DNA of 64,000 nucleotides from Lunularia cruciata (taxonomy: Eukaryota; Streptophyta; Marchantiopsida; Lunulariales; Lunulariaceae): contig OX419757.1 of NCBI GenBank assembly GCA_948567375.1, forward strand, positions 23,250,001 to 23,314,000, read 5' to 3'. This document shows positions 1 to 11,097 of the stretch, in pieces. The translations under genes and the position numbers were made by a program. Below the pieces are notes generated by a model, which did no database searches, had not been told where the DNA came from, and was given only the letters and a program-made list of their open reading frames with translations. Position 1 is the first letter of the stretch, and every line of letters starts with the position of its first letter.

Positions 1-511
1 TGAAGATCCTGAGTGAAGTGCAATCGAAGCAATGCCTTGACAGATCTGAGAGGAATTGTAGTGTTGGTAGTATTTTGCAGTTGTGAGTGCAGTCCGAAGT
101 TGATGTGAAGCAATTTTGATCGAGGAAGTTGTGCCTTTAGTGGAGAGGTGGAACACAATTCTGAGGCAAAGTCGTTTTGCAATGAAGTGCCGTTTTCAAG
201 AGAGCCTGAATCATCACAATCAAGATTGTTTGGAGAGATTTGATGGAAAGAAGAAGAACTCAAGAAGAACTGAAATTGTTACTTTGACTTCGTATTTGAC
301 CAATTCTGACTTATATCTCTGCGGGAACAAACTTTACTTACCCAATTACCGCAAACGTGATATTTTCTGATTTGATGGAAAGAAGAAGAACTCAAGAAGA
401 ACTGAAATTGTTACTTTGACTTCGTATTTGACCAATTCTGACTTATATCTCTGCGGGAACAAACTTTACTTACCCAATTACCGCAAACGTGATATTTTCC
501 GGGTTGTCATA
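1..511 (+). repeat. Family A LTR (copy A4), 3-prime part
   Basis: This is the last part of a family A LTR in plus orientation. It matches 11420-11890 of solo LTR A5 closely, for example the run from gatcctgagtgaagtgcaat near position 7. It ends with GGGTTGTCATA at 501-511, the same terminal form as LTR A7. The sequence that follows (512 on) is the opposite-strand LTR A2, starting at its gcatc/gcgtc site, so A4 looks like an insertion into A2; the matching left TSD lies outside the window. Compared with A5 it lacks about 90 bp after position 240 and has a local duplication instead. The embedded reading frame of this LTR would lie upstream of the window. Confidence 0.85.
237..500 (+). repeat. 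132-bp direct tandem duplication inside LTR A4
   Basis: Two near-identical copies (about 237-368 and 369-500) start with gatttgatggaaagaagaag and end with gatattttc. The offset is 132 bases (241 to 373; 359 to 491). Other family A LTRs have one copy, so the duplication is private to A4. It repeats the terminal U5-like segment of the LTR. Confidence 0.9.
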
Positions 512-883
512 GCATCTTTAATCTCTTAGGTAGAAACCACACCCAGAAGAGAGTAACAAGTATTGTCTTGCAATCTTTTCACAAATTAACACTTCTTAAT
601 CACAACTCCTTCAACTCTTTCCAAATAATCTTGAATGTGATGATTCAGGCTCTTCAAAAAATGGCACTTCATTGTAAAACGACTTTGCCTCAACATTGTG
701 TTCCACCCCTTCACTGAAGGCACAACTTCCTCGATCAAAATTGGTTCACATCAACTTTGCACTACACTCACAAATGCAGAATACTACCAACACTACAATT
801 CCTCTTAGATCTGTCAAGGCATTGCTTCGATTGCACTTCACTCAGGATCAAACACATAGAATGAAGATCAAGTCTGTGGAATC
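512..883 (-). repeat. Family A LTR (copy A2), 3-prime-side piece
   Basis: Minus-strand family A LTR sequence, parallel to 1005-1370 of A1. The segment ends at 883 with tgtggaatc, and the same LTR resumes at 4666 with aaatccaacatccaac; solo LTR A1 lies between. The first 125 bases or so of the LTR end are absent here and are expected to the left of A4. Confidence 0.85.
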
Positions 884-1552
884 TATGACAACCTAGCAAA
901 TATCACTTTTGCAGTAATTGGGTAAGTAAAGTTTGTTCCCACAGAGATATGAGTTAGAATTGGTCAAATACAAAGTCAAAGTAACAATTGCAGTTCTTCT
1001 TGGTTGTGTCTTTAATCTCTCAAGTAGAAACCACACCCAGAAGAGGGTAACAAGCACTGATTCACAATCTTGTCACAAATCAACACTCCATAATCACAAC
1101 TCCATCAAATCTTTCCAAAAAATCTTGATTGTGATGATTCAAGCTCTCCCAAAAATAGCACTTCACTATAAAACAACTTTGCCTCAGAATTGTGTTCCAC
1201 CCCTCCACTGAAGGCACAACTTCCTTGGTCAAAATTGCTTCACATCAACTTCACACTGCACTCACAAATGCACAATACTACCGACACTACAATTCCTCTC
1301 AGATCTGTCAAGGCATTACTTTGATTGCACTTCACTCAAGATCAAACACACAGAATGAAGATCAAGGCTGTGGAATCCAACATCCAACAAACACTCTGAC
1401 TTGCACTTTGAATTTCTCCACACACTCACAAACATAGACACAAAGCTGATACTCGGAATCAAGCTCAAGCAACAAGCACTACTTCACAACACTTTGCTTT
1501 ATCTATTCTCAAAATTATGAGCACTAAACAACTTCTGACTGCAAATGCCACT

Positions 1553-1560
1553 CTTAAATA
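1553..1560 (-). promoter_or_regulatory. Candidate core promoter P2 (TATTTAAG) in LTR A1
   Basis: On the minus strand TATTTAAGAGTGG lies about 120 bases after the stop of the LTR-borne frame and about 670 bases before the LTR end. The same box occurs in A9 (56595) and A7 (51532), with weaker forms in A2, A5 and AF. Its place relative to the LTR end resembles the TATA boxes of families B and C here, so it is the better candidate for the genomic RNA start. Function is inferred only. Confidence 0.4.
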
Positions 1561-1678
1561 GTGAAGCAATTGATAGTTATCTTCCTAATGTACCTCTTCC
1601 TAATGACTCTACAAACCTGCAAATCTGAAATGACAATGCACCTCTTCATATCTGCCTATTCAAATCTCAAATCGATTA

Positions 1679-4252
1679 CTAATCCGATCCGATGTCTACT
1701 TCTTCCTCGGCTTTCAAACCCGAACCCAAAGTAACTTTACTTCCTACTAGTTTGTCCTTGGGTTTCACATCTCCTACATCTTCTACTAGATCTAGCAATT
1801 CTTTTTCCTAATCTGAAATTCCACTAGTGGGTAATCTATCTAACTCCTTATCTCTTGACCCTCTCTTCTCTAATGTCTCCACTGGTAACTCCAAAGACAT
1901 CTGTACTCCTACTTCATCTACTTCAGGTTTTGCTCTTACATCCTTCCGAAGTCTATCTATATCCAACTTCACTAAGTCTAATCTAATTGCAATATTAGCT
2001 TCTACCTCTAGTATTTTCCTATCTACACGAGTTTTAAGACTAATCAACAGTGCGTTCAAATTGGTGTCTTTCGCCTATGTTCTCCTCATCTCCTGCACCA
2101 ACAACTCCAACTCATGCAGCCTCGTCTCTTCAATCTGAATGCTGGCCTCTGTACTTAGCATCACGTTCATTCTGAGGACAATCTCCTTCAATGGCTCCAA
2201 TCTCATCTTCCTTTTATGCTCCCGATCTGCAAGCCAATCCTCTTTGTACATTGCCAATTCCGCTTCAACCTTGGCTTTCACCGTTTCTTTCTCCTTCTCC
2301 TTCTGCTCAATCTTCTCCTCCTGATTACGAAGTAACTCTCATAATCTATCTTCTTCCCTATATCTTACTGCTAACTCCCTTTGCCAAAGTTGCTTCTTCT
2401 CTTCTACACTCGCCATCACTCTATTGAGCTCTTGTTCCTTTGCTGCTACCCTTGCCATAGCATGGATAAGTTCTAATCTTGAATTAGCAAATTGCTGCTT
2501 CAAAATTTCATACTCTGCTACTTGTCTTTCCCTCGCTATGTCACTCTTCTTAACAAGATCATCTTGATACATCACTTCTCTCTTCAAGTCTTCAATTACT
2601 TGATTCTTCACTACTGCTTCCTCTTGCAGTACTTCCCTTTCCTCCTCACCTCGGGTTATACTCTTCTTCAACTCCAAGTTCTCTTCTTCTAATCTCGCCA
2701 AAACCTACAACACAGCCTTCACCTCAGGACAAGTTGACTGCATCTCCTTCTTCTTGTGCTCCAATTTTACCAACAATGGACACATGATTTCCCACAGGTA
2801 CTCCACTCCATTGCTCACAACTACTTCCTCCTATGTAGCAATCTTCCTTCTTACTTCTTGTTCTCCCGATACTTGCCTTCGTCTCTGCAGTCTTTGTATC
2901 GGAATCAACCCCTCACTTCTTGAGCTAGCGGTCACATCTTCCCTCGCCTTACTTGGACCCGCTTCACACTTTGCCTTGCGTCTCGACCAAACTCCTCTTT
3001 GGATTGCGATCTTCTTCTCCTCGGGCTCAAGTATCTCGTCCTCCAACTTTGAATTGTCTTTTGGCTTGAGCTCCACCTGAAATTCTTCTTCTTCCTCCAC
3101 AATAGCTGATACCGACATCATTTCTCCACCTTCATCGCTGTTGCTACTTGTATCCTCACTTTGCAACATGAGCTCCGGTTCCTCCTTGTGTTCCAAGTCT
3201 TTGGACTTGCACTCGGCTTTGCCTTCCTAATCTTCATCTTTTGACGCGATCACCACCATGCCTCTCCTTGGGTTTCCTCTCTTGGTCTTCCGAGGTCTTG
3301 TCTTGTCTTTGGCTTTGCCTTGCCGACTCCGCTTCTTTGACTTCGGAGTACTTACTTCTATTTCTATGCTCTTCCCCATCTTTGCGTAGTACTCGTCCGT
3401 GCTCCGGATTGGAAGGATATATTGCTGCTCCTCTACGTTGACTTCTCTTCTCAAGTTGGGATGGAAGTGCGACACCATTTGATTTTGCTCCGCTGAGTTG
3501 AGCAAATTCAACCCGAGGTATAAATGTGCTGAAAATGGCACAATGTAATGTGGAGGTGACTTATCTTGCGAATTCCATACCATTTGTCACGTCCTTCCAT
3601 GGAAGCACCTTGCCTTGTTAATCGGTTCTCTTGCAAACAGCTTATGGAAGAACACCGCTTGGTGTTTCATCACATAAGTTGTTCTCTTCGGCTTCAGGAT
3701 TGCCATGAGAGCACTCACGATCCCTCTCTTCACTGGATCCTTGTAACTCTCAACCTTGTATCTATTCTTTGTTCTCTTTGAAGAGAAAGCGTCTCTCACT
3801 TCCTGAGTTTCTTCTGCTACTTCTCCCTTACCCAAGAAGGTGGTACCCTGCTCCGTGCCTGCTTCTCTCTCGAGCACTAATCTCCAATCCGACTCTGTCC
3901 AGCAAGCCGGATTTCCTCTCTTCACCTCTTCCTTGGGGCCATCGAGACACTTGCTCTCAATCTCAATCATGAACCCTAGAAAACTTACATTCCAGTTCCA
4001 TGCCAAGAACGTAATCCAAAGTTTGCTCAAGACTTTGATTCTTGCAATTATGTCTAGTCTCCAAATTGCATGATTTCTCACTACAAACTCGGAATTCTTC
4101 TTTCCTCTTCCCATCTCTCCTACTTTCTCAATGTCTCTCAATTTCACTCTCTCAACTTCTCCCTTACACACTAGTGCGTCTTCAACTCTATTTCCCTTCC
4201 CACGATCACCTACATGACGACTTCTCAATGGCAAAGGAAAATTGCTTGACAT
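1679..4252 (-). pseudogene. LTR-borne coiled-coil protein, 858-codon frame (copy A1)
   Basis: The product is unknown. The frame runs from ATG at 4252 (MSSNFPLPLRSR) to TAG at 1679-1681, 858 codons including the stop, all in one phase. It is broken only by about seven in-frame stops (for example at 3587, 3224, 2828, about 2710, 2336, 2072 and 1805); several sit where sister copies have Arg or Gln codons, as expected from C-to-T or G-to-A changes. Residues 1-220: globular, with AWNWNVSF, TTYVMKHQAVFFHKLFA and a CFHGRT motif. About 220-310: PPHYIVPF, then VSHFHP and EEQQYIL. About 310-500: alternating basic and strongly acidic segments. About 510-770: heptad-rich coiled coil (ARLEEENLELKKS onward). 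C-terminus: conserved PEVDEVGVQMSLELP and an EEEVDIGSD end. There is no signal peptide, membrane segment, zinc finger or RT-like motif. A TATAAAAA box lies 27 bases upstream of the ATG. A vague resemblance to plant transposon-associated domains cannot be tested here. Confidence 0.8.
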
Positions 4253-4665
4253 TGCTTTGTCGTGAGCCCGATTTTTATAGAGTTGTGCTTTCTTCATCTC
4301 TCTTCAATTTGAGTTTCTACCAAGAAATCACACCTCTTGCATGCAATTGTCACTATCAATCGTACTTCATACGTATGGGCCGCCAATTTTGAACGGTCCC
4401 TTCTTAAATTTCTTGCCCCAACAAAAGGTTGTTAGACTGTCTTCACCTTAGGTTAGCTCCTCCCGATACGAAGACCCCTTACTTTGGGTTGTATGCTGAC
4501 AAGGCATTTCCGAGTACTTTGCCTTATGACCCGAAGTCACTTTACTTTGGGTTTCATCCTGAAGACTCTTTTCTTTGCCTTCTTTGGCCATACAGGCGCA
4601 ATCCAACTTCTCTATACACTTCTTCTTCGCTATTTTGAAAAAAAACAAAAAATGTGGGTACCACA

Positions 4666-7600
4666 AAATCCAACATCCAACAAGCACTCTGACTTGCACT
4701 TTGAAATTCTTCACACACTCACAAACACAAACACAAAGTTGATACCCGGAATCAAGCTTAAGCAACGAGCACTACTTCACAACACTTTGCTTTATCTTTT
4801 CTCAGAAATAATGAGCATTGAACAACATAAGATCGCAAATGCCACTCTTAAGTAGTGAAGCAATCGACAGTTATTTTCCTAATGCACCTCTTCCTAATGA
4901 CTCTATAAACCTGTAGATCTAAAATGACAATGCACTTCTTCATATCTGCCTATTCAAATCTCAAATTGGTTACTAATCCGATCCGATGTCTACTTCTTCC
5001 TCGGCTTTCAAACCCGAACCCAAAGTAACTTTACTTCCTACTACTCTGTCCTCGGGTTTCATAAGTCCTACCTCTTCTACCAGATCTAACAATTCTCTTT
5101 CCTGATCTGATATTTCACTAATGGGTAATCTATCTAACTCCTTATCTTCTGACCCACTCTTCTCTTATGTCTCCAATGGTAACTCCAAAGACATCTGTAC
5201 TCCTACTTCATCTACTTCGGGTTTTGCTCTAACATCTTTCCGAAGTTTATCTATCTCTAAGTTCACTAAGTCTAATCTAATGGTGATGTTGTCTTCTACT
5301 TCTAATATTTTCCTATCTACCCGAGTTCTGAGACTAATTAATAGAGCATTCAAGTCTGTGTCCTTCACATGTCTTCTCCTCGTCTCTTGCACCAACAATT
5401 TCAAGTTGTGCAGCCTCGTCTCTTCAATACAAACACTGGCCTCTATACTCAGCATTGCATTCATCTTGATTATGATCTCCTTCAATGGCTCCAATCTCAT
5501 CTTCCTTTCACGCTCCTGATCTGCAAGTCAATCTTCCCTGTACATTGTCAACTCTGCTTTGAACTCGGCTTTCACAGTTTCCTTCTCCTTCTCCTTCTGC
5601 ACAATCTTCTCCTCCTGGTTACAAAGTAACTCTCGTAATCTCTCATCTTCCCTATATCTCACTGTCAACTCCCGTTGCCACAATTGCTTCTTCTCTTCTA
5701 CACTCTCCATCACTCTATTGAGCTCTTGTTCCTTCTTTGCTACCCTTGCCATAGCATGGATAATTTCTAGTCGTGAATCAGCAAACTATTGCTTCAAGAT
5801 TTTGTACTCAGCTACTTGTCTCTCCCTTGCTATGTCACTCTTCTTGACAAGTTCCTCTCAATACCTTGCTTCTCTCTTCAAGTTCTCAATTACTTGACAC
5901 TGCACTACTGCATCCCCTTGTAACACTTCCCTTTCCTCCTCACCTTGGATTATACTCTTCTTCAACTTTGAGTTCTCTTCTTCTAGTCTTGCCAATACCT
6001 GCAACACAGTCTTCACCTCCGGACACTTCGACTGCATCTCTTTCTTTTTGTGCTCTAGCTTCAATAACAACAAGCACACAATTTCTCACAGGTACTCCAC
6101 TCCATCACTCACAACTACTTCAACCTGTAGAGTGATCTCCTTCTTCACCTCTTCTTCTCCCGATACTCGCCTTCTTCTCTACAATCGTCATATCAGAACA
6201 GATGCTTCACTTCCCAAACTAGCATTCTCCTCTTCCCTTGCCTTGCTTGGACCCACTTCACACTTCACCTTGCGCCTCGACCGAACTCCCCTCTGAACCA
6301 TAATCTTCCTCTCCTCTGGCTTGGGTACCTCATCCTCCAACTTTGCATTTTTCTCTTCCTCAAGCTCCACTTGAACTTCTTCTTCTTCTTCAGGTACCGA
6401 CGTCATCTCCTCACCTTCATCACTATCACTACTTGTATCCCCACTTTGTAGCGTAAGCTCAAGTTCTTCCTCGTGTTCCGAGTCTTTGGACTTGCACTCG
6501 GCTATGTCTTCCAAGTCTTCTTCCGATGACGTGATCACCACCATACCTTTCCTTGGGTTTCCTCTCCTGGTCTTCCAAGGTCTTGTCTTCTCTACATCTT
6601 CGCCTTCTCCTTGTCAACTCCGCTTCTTTGACTTCGGAGTACTTACTTCTACTTGTGCACTCTTCCCCGTCTGCGCATAGTACTCATCAGTGCTTTGGAT
6701 TTGAAGAATATACTATTGCTCCTCCGCGTCAACTTCCTTTCTCAAATCGGATGAAAATGAGACACCATTTTGCTACGCTCTGCCACATTGAGCAAATTCA
6801 ACTTGAGGTAGAAATGTGCTGCAAATGGCACGATGTAGTGTGGAGGCGACTTATCCTGCAAATTCCACACCATCTGCCTTGTTCTCCCATGGAAGAACCT
6901 CGCCCAGTTGATGGGTTCTCCTGCTAACATTCTTTGGAAGAACACCGCTTGGTGTTTCATCACATAAGTCGTTCTTTCCGGCTTCAAGATTGCCATGAGA
7001 GCACTTACGATCCCTCTCTTCACCGGATCTTTGTAACTTTTGACCTTATACCCATTCTTTGTCCTCTTCAAAAAGAAGACATCCCTGACCTCTTGGGTTT
7101 CTTTGGCTACCTCTCCCTTCCCCAAGAACGTGGCACCCTGCTTTGTGCCTGCCTCTATTCCGGGTACCAATCTCTAATTTGACCCTATCCAGCGAGCCAG
7201 ATTTCCCCTCTTCCCCTCTTCCTTGGGGCCATCGAGACACTTAGTCTTGATTATCTCGATCATGAATCCTGGGAAACTTATGTTCCAGTTCCATGCCAAG
7301 AATGTGATCTGAAGTCGGCTCAAAACTTTAATTCTTGCAATCACATCTAACCTCTAAATTGCATGATTTCTCACTACAAATTCGGAGTTCTTCTTTCCTC
7401 CTCTCATCTTTCCTACTTCCTCATTGTCTCTCAGGTTAACTCTCTTGAATTCTCCTCTACACACTAGCGCATCTTCAACTCTACTTCCCTTCCCACAATC
7501 TCCTACAAGACGACTCCTCAATGGTGAAGGAAAATTTCTCGACATTGCTTCATTGTTAGCCTAATTTTTATAGAGTCACGCCTTCTTCATCTCTCTTCAA

Positions 7601-7958
7601 TTCAAGTTTCTATCAAGAAATCACACCTCTTGCATGCACCTATCATGATCAAGTGTACTTCACGCGTATGACCGCCGGTTTTTGAATGGTCCCTTCTTGA
7701 ATTTCTTGCCCCAAAGAAAAGTTGTTACATTGTCTTCACCTTGGGTTGAGCTCCTCCGATACAAAGACTTCTTACTTTGGGTTGTATGCTAACAAGGCAA
7801 GTCCAAGTACTTTGCCTTATGACCCGAAGCCATGTTACCTTGGGTTTCATTGCGAAGACTCTTTTCTTTGCCTTCTTTGGCCATACAAGCACAATCCAAC
7901 TTCTCTATACACTTCTTCTTCATCATTTCAAAAAAAAACAAAAAATGTGGGTACCACA
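4666..7958 (-). repeat. Family A LTR (copy A2), main piece
   Basis: Continuation of LTR A2 after the A1 insertion. It ends on the plus strand with TGTGGGTACCACA at 7946-7958, the outer LTR terminus. The flank at 7959 is family B LTR sequence (B3), so A2 was inserted into B3. The right flanking 5-mer is CGTAC; the left partner is outside the window. A2 is an older host of both A4 and A1. Confidence 0.88.
4973..7545 (-). pseudogene. LTR-borne coiled-coil protein (copy A2)
   Basis: Second copy of the family A LTR protein. It starts at ATG 7545 (MSRNFPSPLRSR) and ends at the stop at 4973-4975. The N-terminal third (7545 to about 6742) and the remainder (6544 to 4973) are in different phases, so there is at least one frameshift near 6550-6740, plus several stops. 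The order of parts matches copy A1: the KHQAVFFQ/INWARFFH core near 6900-6960, the acidic segment near 6300-6500 and the coiled coil near 5170-6000. Divergence from A1 is modest, placing both in the same subfamily. Confidence 0.78.
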
Positions 7959-8117
7959 CGTACCAAAGTTACTAATTACCGTAGTAACTCAAGTTACTAG
8001 ACTAAAAGTCAAGTAAAGTCAAGAAGTAGAAAGAAATATCCATTCACATGGGCATATTCCCCTAAGCATGTGGTCTTATCTTGACCCAACTACTAAGTCA
8101 AGGATTCCTTCACATGG
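7959..8117 (-). repeat. Family B LTR fragment (copy B3), left piece
   Basis: Reverse complement of the middle of the B1 LTR: actaattaccgtagtaac and the cacatgggcatattccccta segment match 23500-23650 inverted. It is cut on the left by LTR A2 and on the right by solo LTR A5, and resumes at 11891. No coding capacity. Confidence 0.85.
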
Positions 8118-8504
8118 TGTGGTGCCCACATTTTTTGTTTTTTTCCAGAATAAAGGAGAAGAAGTGTATAGAGAAGTCGGATTGCGCCTGTATGGCCAAA
8201 GAAGGCAAAGAAAAGAGTCTTTGGGATGAAACCCAAAGTAAAGTGACTTCGGGTCATAAGGCAAAGTACTCGGAAATGCCCTGTCAGCATACAATACGAA
8301 GTAAATTGTCTTCGGATCGGGGGGAGCTCAACCCAAGGCAAAGACAGTCTAACAACCTTTTGTCGGGGCAAGAAATTCAAGAAGAGGCCGTTTCAAAACT
8401 GGCGGCTCATACGCACGAAGGTTGATTGACAATGACAGGTGCATGCCGGAGGTGTGATTTCTTGGTAGAAACTCGAAGTGACGAAGAACAAAGAAGTGCA
8501 ACTC

Positions 8505-8512
8505 TATAAAAA
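8505..8512 (+). promoter_or_regulatory. Candidate promoter P1 (TATAAAAA) before the LTR-borne frame
   Basis: CTCTATAAAAATTG lies 27 bases before the ATG of the LTR-borne frame. Equivalent boxes lie at the same place in A1 (27 bases), AF (plus-strand 47110-47117, 34 bases) and A9 (54627-54634, 34 bases), although the surrounding sequence differs between subfamilies. A start site about 30 bases downstream would fall close to the first ATG, so the leader would be very short or a downstream ATG used. Function is inferred. Confidence 0.4.
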
Positions 8513-8531
8513 TTGAAACTGCAATGACAAA

Positions 8532-11097
8532 ATGTCGAGCAATTTTCCTTTGCCATTGAGGAGTCATCTTGCAAGTGATTGGGGAAAGGGAAATAGAGTT
8601 GGACTCGTGGTAGTGCGTAAGGAAGAAGTCGCGAGAGTGAAATCGAGAGAAAGTGAGAAGCAGAAGAGATGGGAGGAGGGAAGAAGAACTCCGAATTTGT
8701 AGTGAGAAATCATGCAATTCGGAGATTAGATGTGATAGCAAGGATCAAAGTCTTGAGCCGACTTTGGATCACCTTTCTGGCATGGAACTGGAATGTAAGT
8801 TTTCTAAGATTCATGACATAAATCATCGAGAGTAAGTGTCTCGATGGACCCGAGGAAGAAGGGAAGAGAGGAAATCCGGCTCGCTAGACAGAGTTGGACT
8901 GGAGACTCATACTCGGGAAGGAGGCGGGCTCGGAGCAAGGAGCCACGTTCTTGGGGAAAGGAGAGATAGCCCAAGAAACTAAGGAGGTGAGAGATGCCTT
9001 CTTGTCGAAGAGAACAAAGAATGGGTACAAGGTAGAAAGTTACAAAGACCCTTTCAAGAGAGGAATTGTGAGTGCTTTGATGGCAATCCTGAAGCCGGAG
9101 AGAACAACATATGTGATGAAACACCAAGCGGTGTTCTTTCACAAATTGTTTGCAAGAGAACCAATTAATTGGGCGAGGTGTTTTCACAGGAGAACAAGGC
9201 AGATGGTGTGGAATCTGCGGGATAAGTCGCCTCCACATTACATTGTGCCGTTTGCAGCACACTTCTACCTCGGGCTCAAATTGTTGAACTCGGCGGAGCG
9301 GAATCGGATGGTGTCGCACTTCCATCCTGATGTGCAGAAGGAGATCGATGTAGAGGAGCAGCAATATATTCTCCAAATCCGAAGCACGGATGACTACTAT
9401 GCGAAGACAGGGAAAAACATGGAGGTCATAGTGAGTACCCCGACGAAGAAGAAGACTTGGCAAGCAGAAGCCGAAGAAAACAAGAAACCTCGGAAGATGC
9501 AGAGAAGTAACCCGAGGCAAGGAATGGTGGTAATTGAGTCAGAAGATGAAGACTTAGAAGGCAAGGCCAAGCTCAAAACGGAGGACTCAGAGCATGAGGA
9601 GGAACCTGAGCTGAAACTACAGAGCGGAGATACGAGCAGTGATAGTGAAGACGGTGGAGAGATGACCTCGGCGCTAGTGGCTGAAGAATACAAAGAAGAA
9701 GTGCAAGCCGAGGTAGAAGCCGAAGACAGTACAGCGCTAGAAGACAAAGTACCGGTGCCAGAGGAGAAGAAGATTGCAGTGCAGCGAGGAGTTTGCTCGC
9801 GACGTAAGGCGAAGTGTGAAGCGAGGACGAGTAGAGTGAAGGAAGAGGTCAAAGGAAGCTCAGGCAATGAGGCATCAATCTCGATACGAAGACTCCAAAG
9901 AAGAAGGCGAGTTTTAGGAGAACACGAGGAGAAAAGAGAGACTACTCCGCGGTTGGAAGAAGTTGCCACTGATGGAGTGACGTACCTGCGAGAAGTAGTG
10001 TGCCCGTTGTTGGTAAAGTAGGAGCAGAAGAAGAAGGAGATGCAGTCAACTTGTCCCAAGGTAAAGATTGTAGTGCAGGTGGTGGCAAGATTAGAAGAAG
10101 AGAACTCGGAGTTGAAGAGGAGTGTAACCCGAGGTGAGGAGGAGAGAGAAGTACTGCAAGCGGAGGCAGTAGAGAGAAGTCAGGTAATTGAAGACCTGAA
10201 GAGGGAAGTGAGCTATCAAGAGGATCTTGCGAGGAAGAGTGATATCGCAAGAGAGAGACAGGTAGCTGAATACAAAATCTTGAAGCAGCAGTTTGCTGAT
10301 TCAAGAGTAGAGCTTATTCATGCTATGGTGAGGGTAGCAGCGAAGGATCAAGAGCTTGATAGAGTGATGGAGAGTATGGAGGAGAAGAGGCAACTCTGGC
10401 AACGAGAGTTGGCTGCGAGATATAGAGAAGAAGAGAGATTACGAGAGTTACTTCTTAATCAGGAAGAGAACAGAAGGAGAAAGAGAAGGAAGTGGTGAAA
10501 GCCAAATTTGAGGAAGAATTGGTGATGTATAGAGAGGAATGGCTTGCAGATTGGGAACGAGAAAGGAAGACAAGATTGGAGCCATTGCAGAAAATAGTCC
10601 TCAGGGTAAACGCGATGTTCAGTACAGAGGCCAGCGTTTGAATTGAAGAAGCGCGTCTGCACGAGTTGAAGTTGTTGGTGCAGGAGATGAGGTGAAGACA
10701 AGCGAAGGACACAGAGATGAATGCCTTGTTAATAAAATTAAGAAGTTGTGTAGATAGAAAGGTTTTTGAGGTAGAGGATAATATTTCAATTAGATTAGAC
10801 TTAGTGAAAGTAGAGCTAGAAAAACTTTGGAAAGATGTTAAAGCAAAACCCGAAGTAGATAACGTAGGAGTCCAAATGTCTTTGGAGTTGCCATCAGAGA
10901 CATTAGAGAAGAGTGGGTCGGGAGATAAGGAGATAAATAGATTACCCACTAGTGAAATTTCAGATCAAGAAAGAGAATTGCTGGATCTAGTAGAGGAAGT
11001 AGGAGATTTGAAATCCGAGGACAGAATATTAGGAAGTACAATTACTTGGGGTTCGGGTTTGAAAGCCGAAGAAGAAGTAGACATCGGATTGGAATAG
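8532..11097 (+). pseudogene. LTR-borne coiled-coil protein (copy A5)
   Basis: Plus-strand copy with MSSNFPLPLRSH at 8532 and a stop at 11095-11097. Long open stretches remain: 8894-10021 (375 codons) and 10040-10498 are in the same phase, and 10717-11097 is in another. There is a frameshift in the N-terminal region near 8660, a small deletion near 10460 within the coiled coil, and stops at about 8820 and 10019. The core reads TTYVMKHQAVFFHKLFA, then REPINWARCFHRRTRQMVW, then SPPHYIVPF. An acidic block (about 9540-9770) precedes a basic segment RRKAKCEA. The coiled coil covers about 10040-10720. The opposite strand is also open over 9397-10059, but that is a shadow of the skewed composition. 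Confidence 0.82.

Larger units (their letters stand above)
884..4665 (-). mobile_element. Solo LTR A1 of family A, nested in LTR A2
   Basis: A complete 3782-bp family A LTR in minus orientation. Its minus-strand start is TGTGGTACCCACA (plus-strand 4653-4665) and its end is GGTTGTCATA (plus-strand 884-893, expected CACA mutated). Flanks are GAATC (879-883) and AAATC (4666-4670), an imperfect 5-bp target duplication. No primer site or polypurine tract lies next to it and the host LTR A2 continues directly on both sides, so it is a solo LTR left by LTR-LTR recombination. It carries the best-framed copy of the LTR-borne reading frame and a TATTTAAG box at 1553-1560. Confidence 0.92.

Noticed and set aside
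2754-3583. Plus-strand Ser/Leu/Pro-rich frames in LTRs A1, A2 and AF that look like membrane or secreted proteins
   Set aside because: They are antisense to the coiled-coil gene in each copy; hydrophobic Leu/Ser runs are the complement of Lys/Glu-rich helices.
884-4665. The long repeats as DNA transposons or MITEs because of inverted pairs at the left edge
   Set aside because: TG...CA ends, 5-bp target duplications, primer site, polypurine tract and gag-pol in AF show that they are LTRs; inverted pairs come from independent insertions in opposite directions.
9397-10059. Open frame of 220 codons on the minus strand of LTR A5
   Set aside because: It lies opposite the acidic/basic part of the LTR-borne gene, is Ser/Leu-rich, and its equivalent in other copies is not consistently open; it is a shadow of purine-rich coding sequence.
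8894-10498. An ordinary host gene, on account of two long open stretches
   Set aside because: The same sequence recurs in about ten repeats across the window, always in the same place between LTR ends, so it belongs to the element.
8532-11097. The LTR-borne protein as a retroviral-type envelope
   Set aside because: No signal peptide, transmembrane segment, cleavage site or Cys pattern is visible; the C-terminal half is a charged coiled coil.
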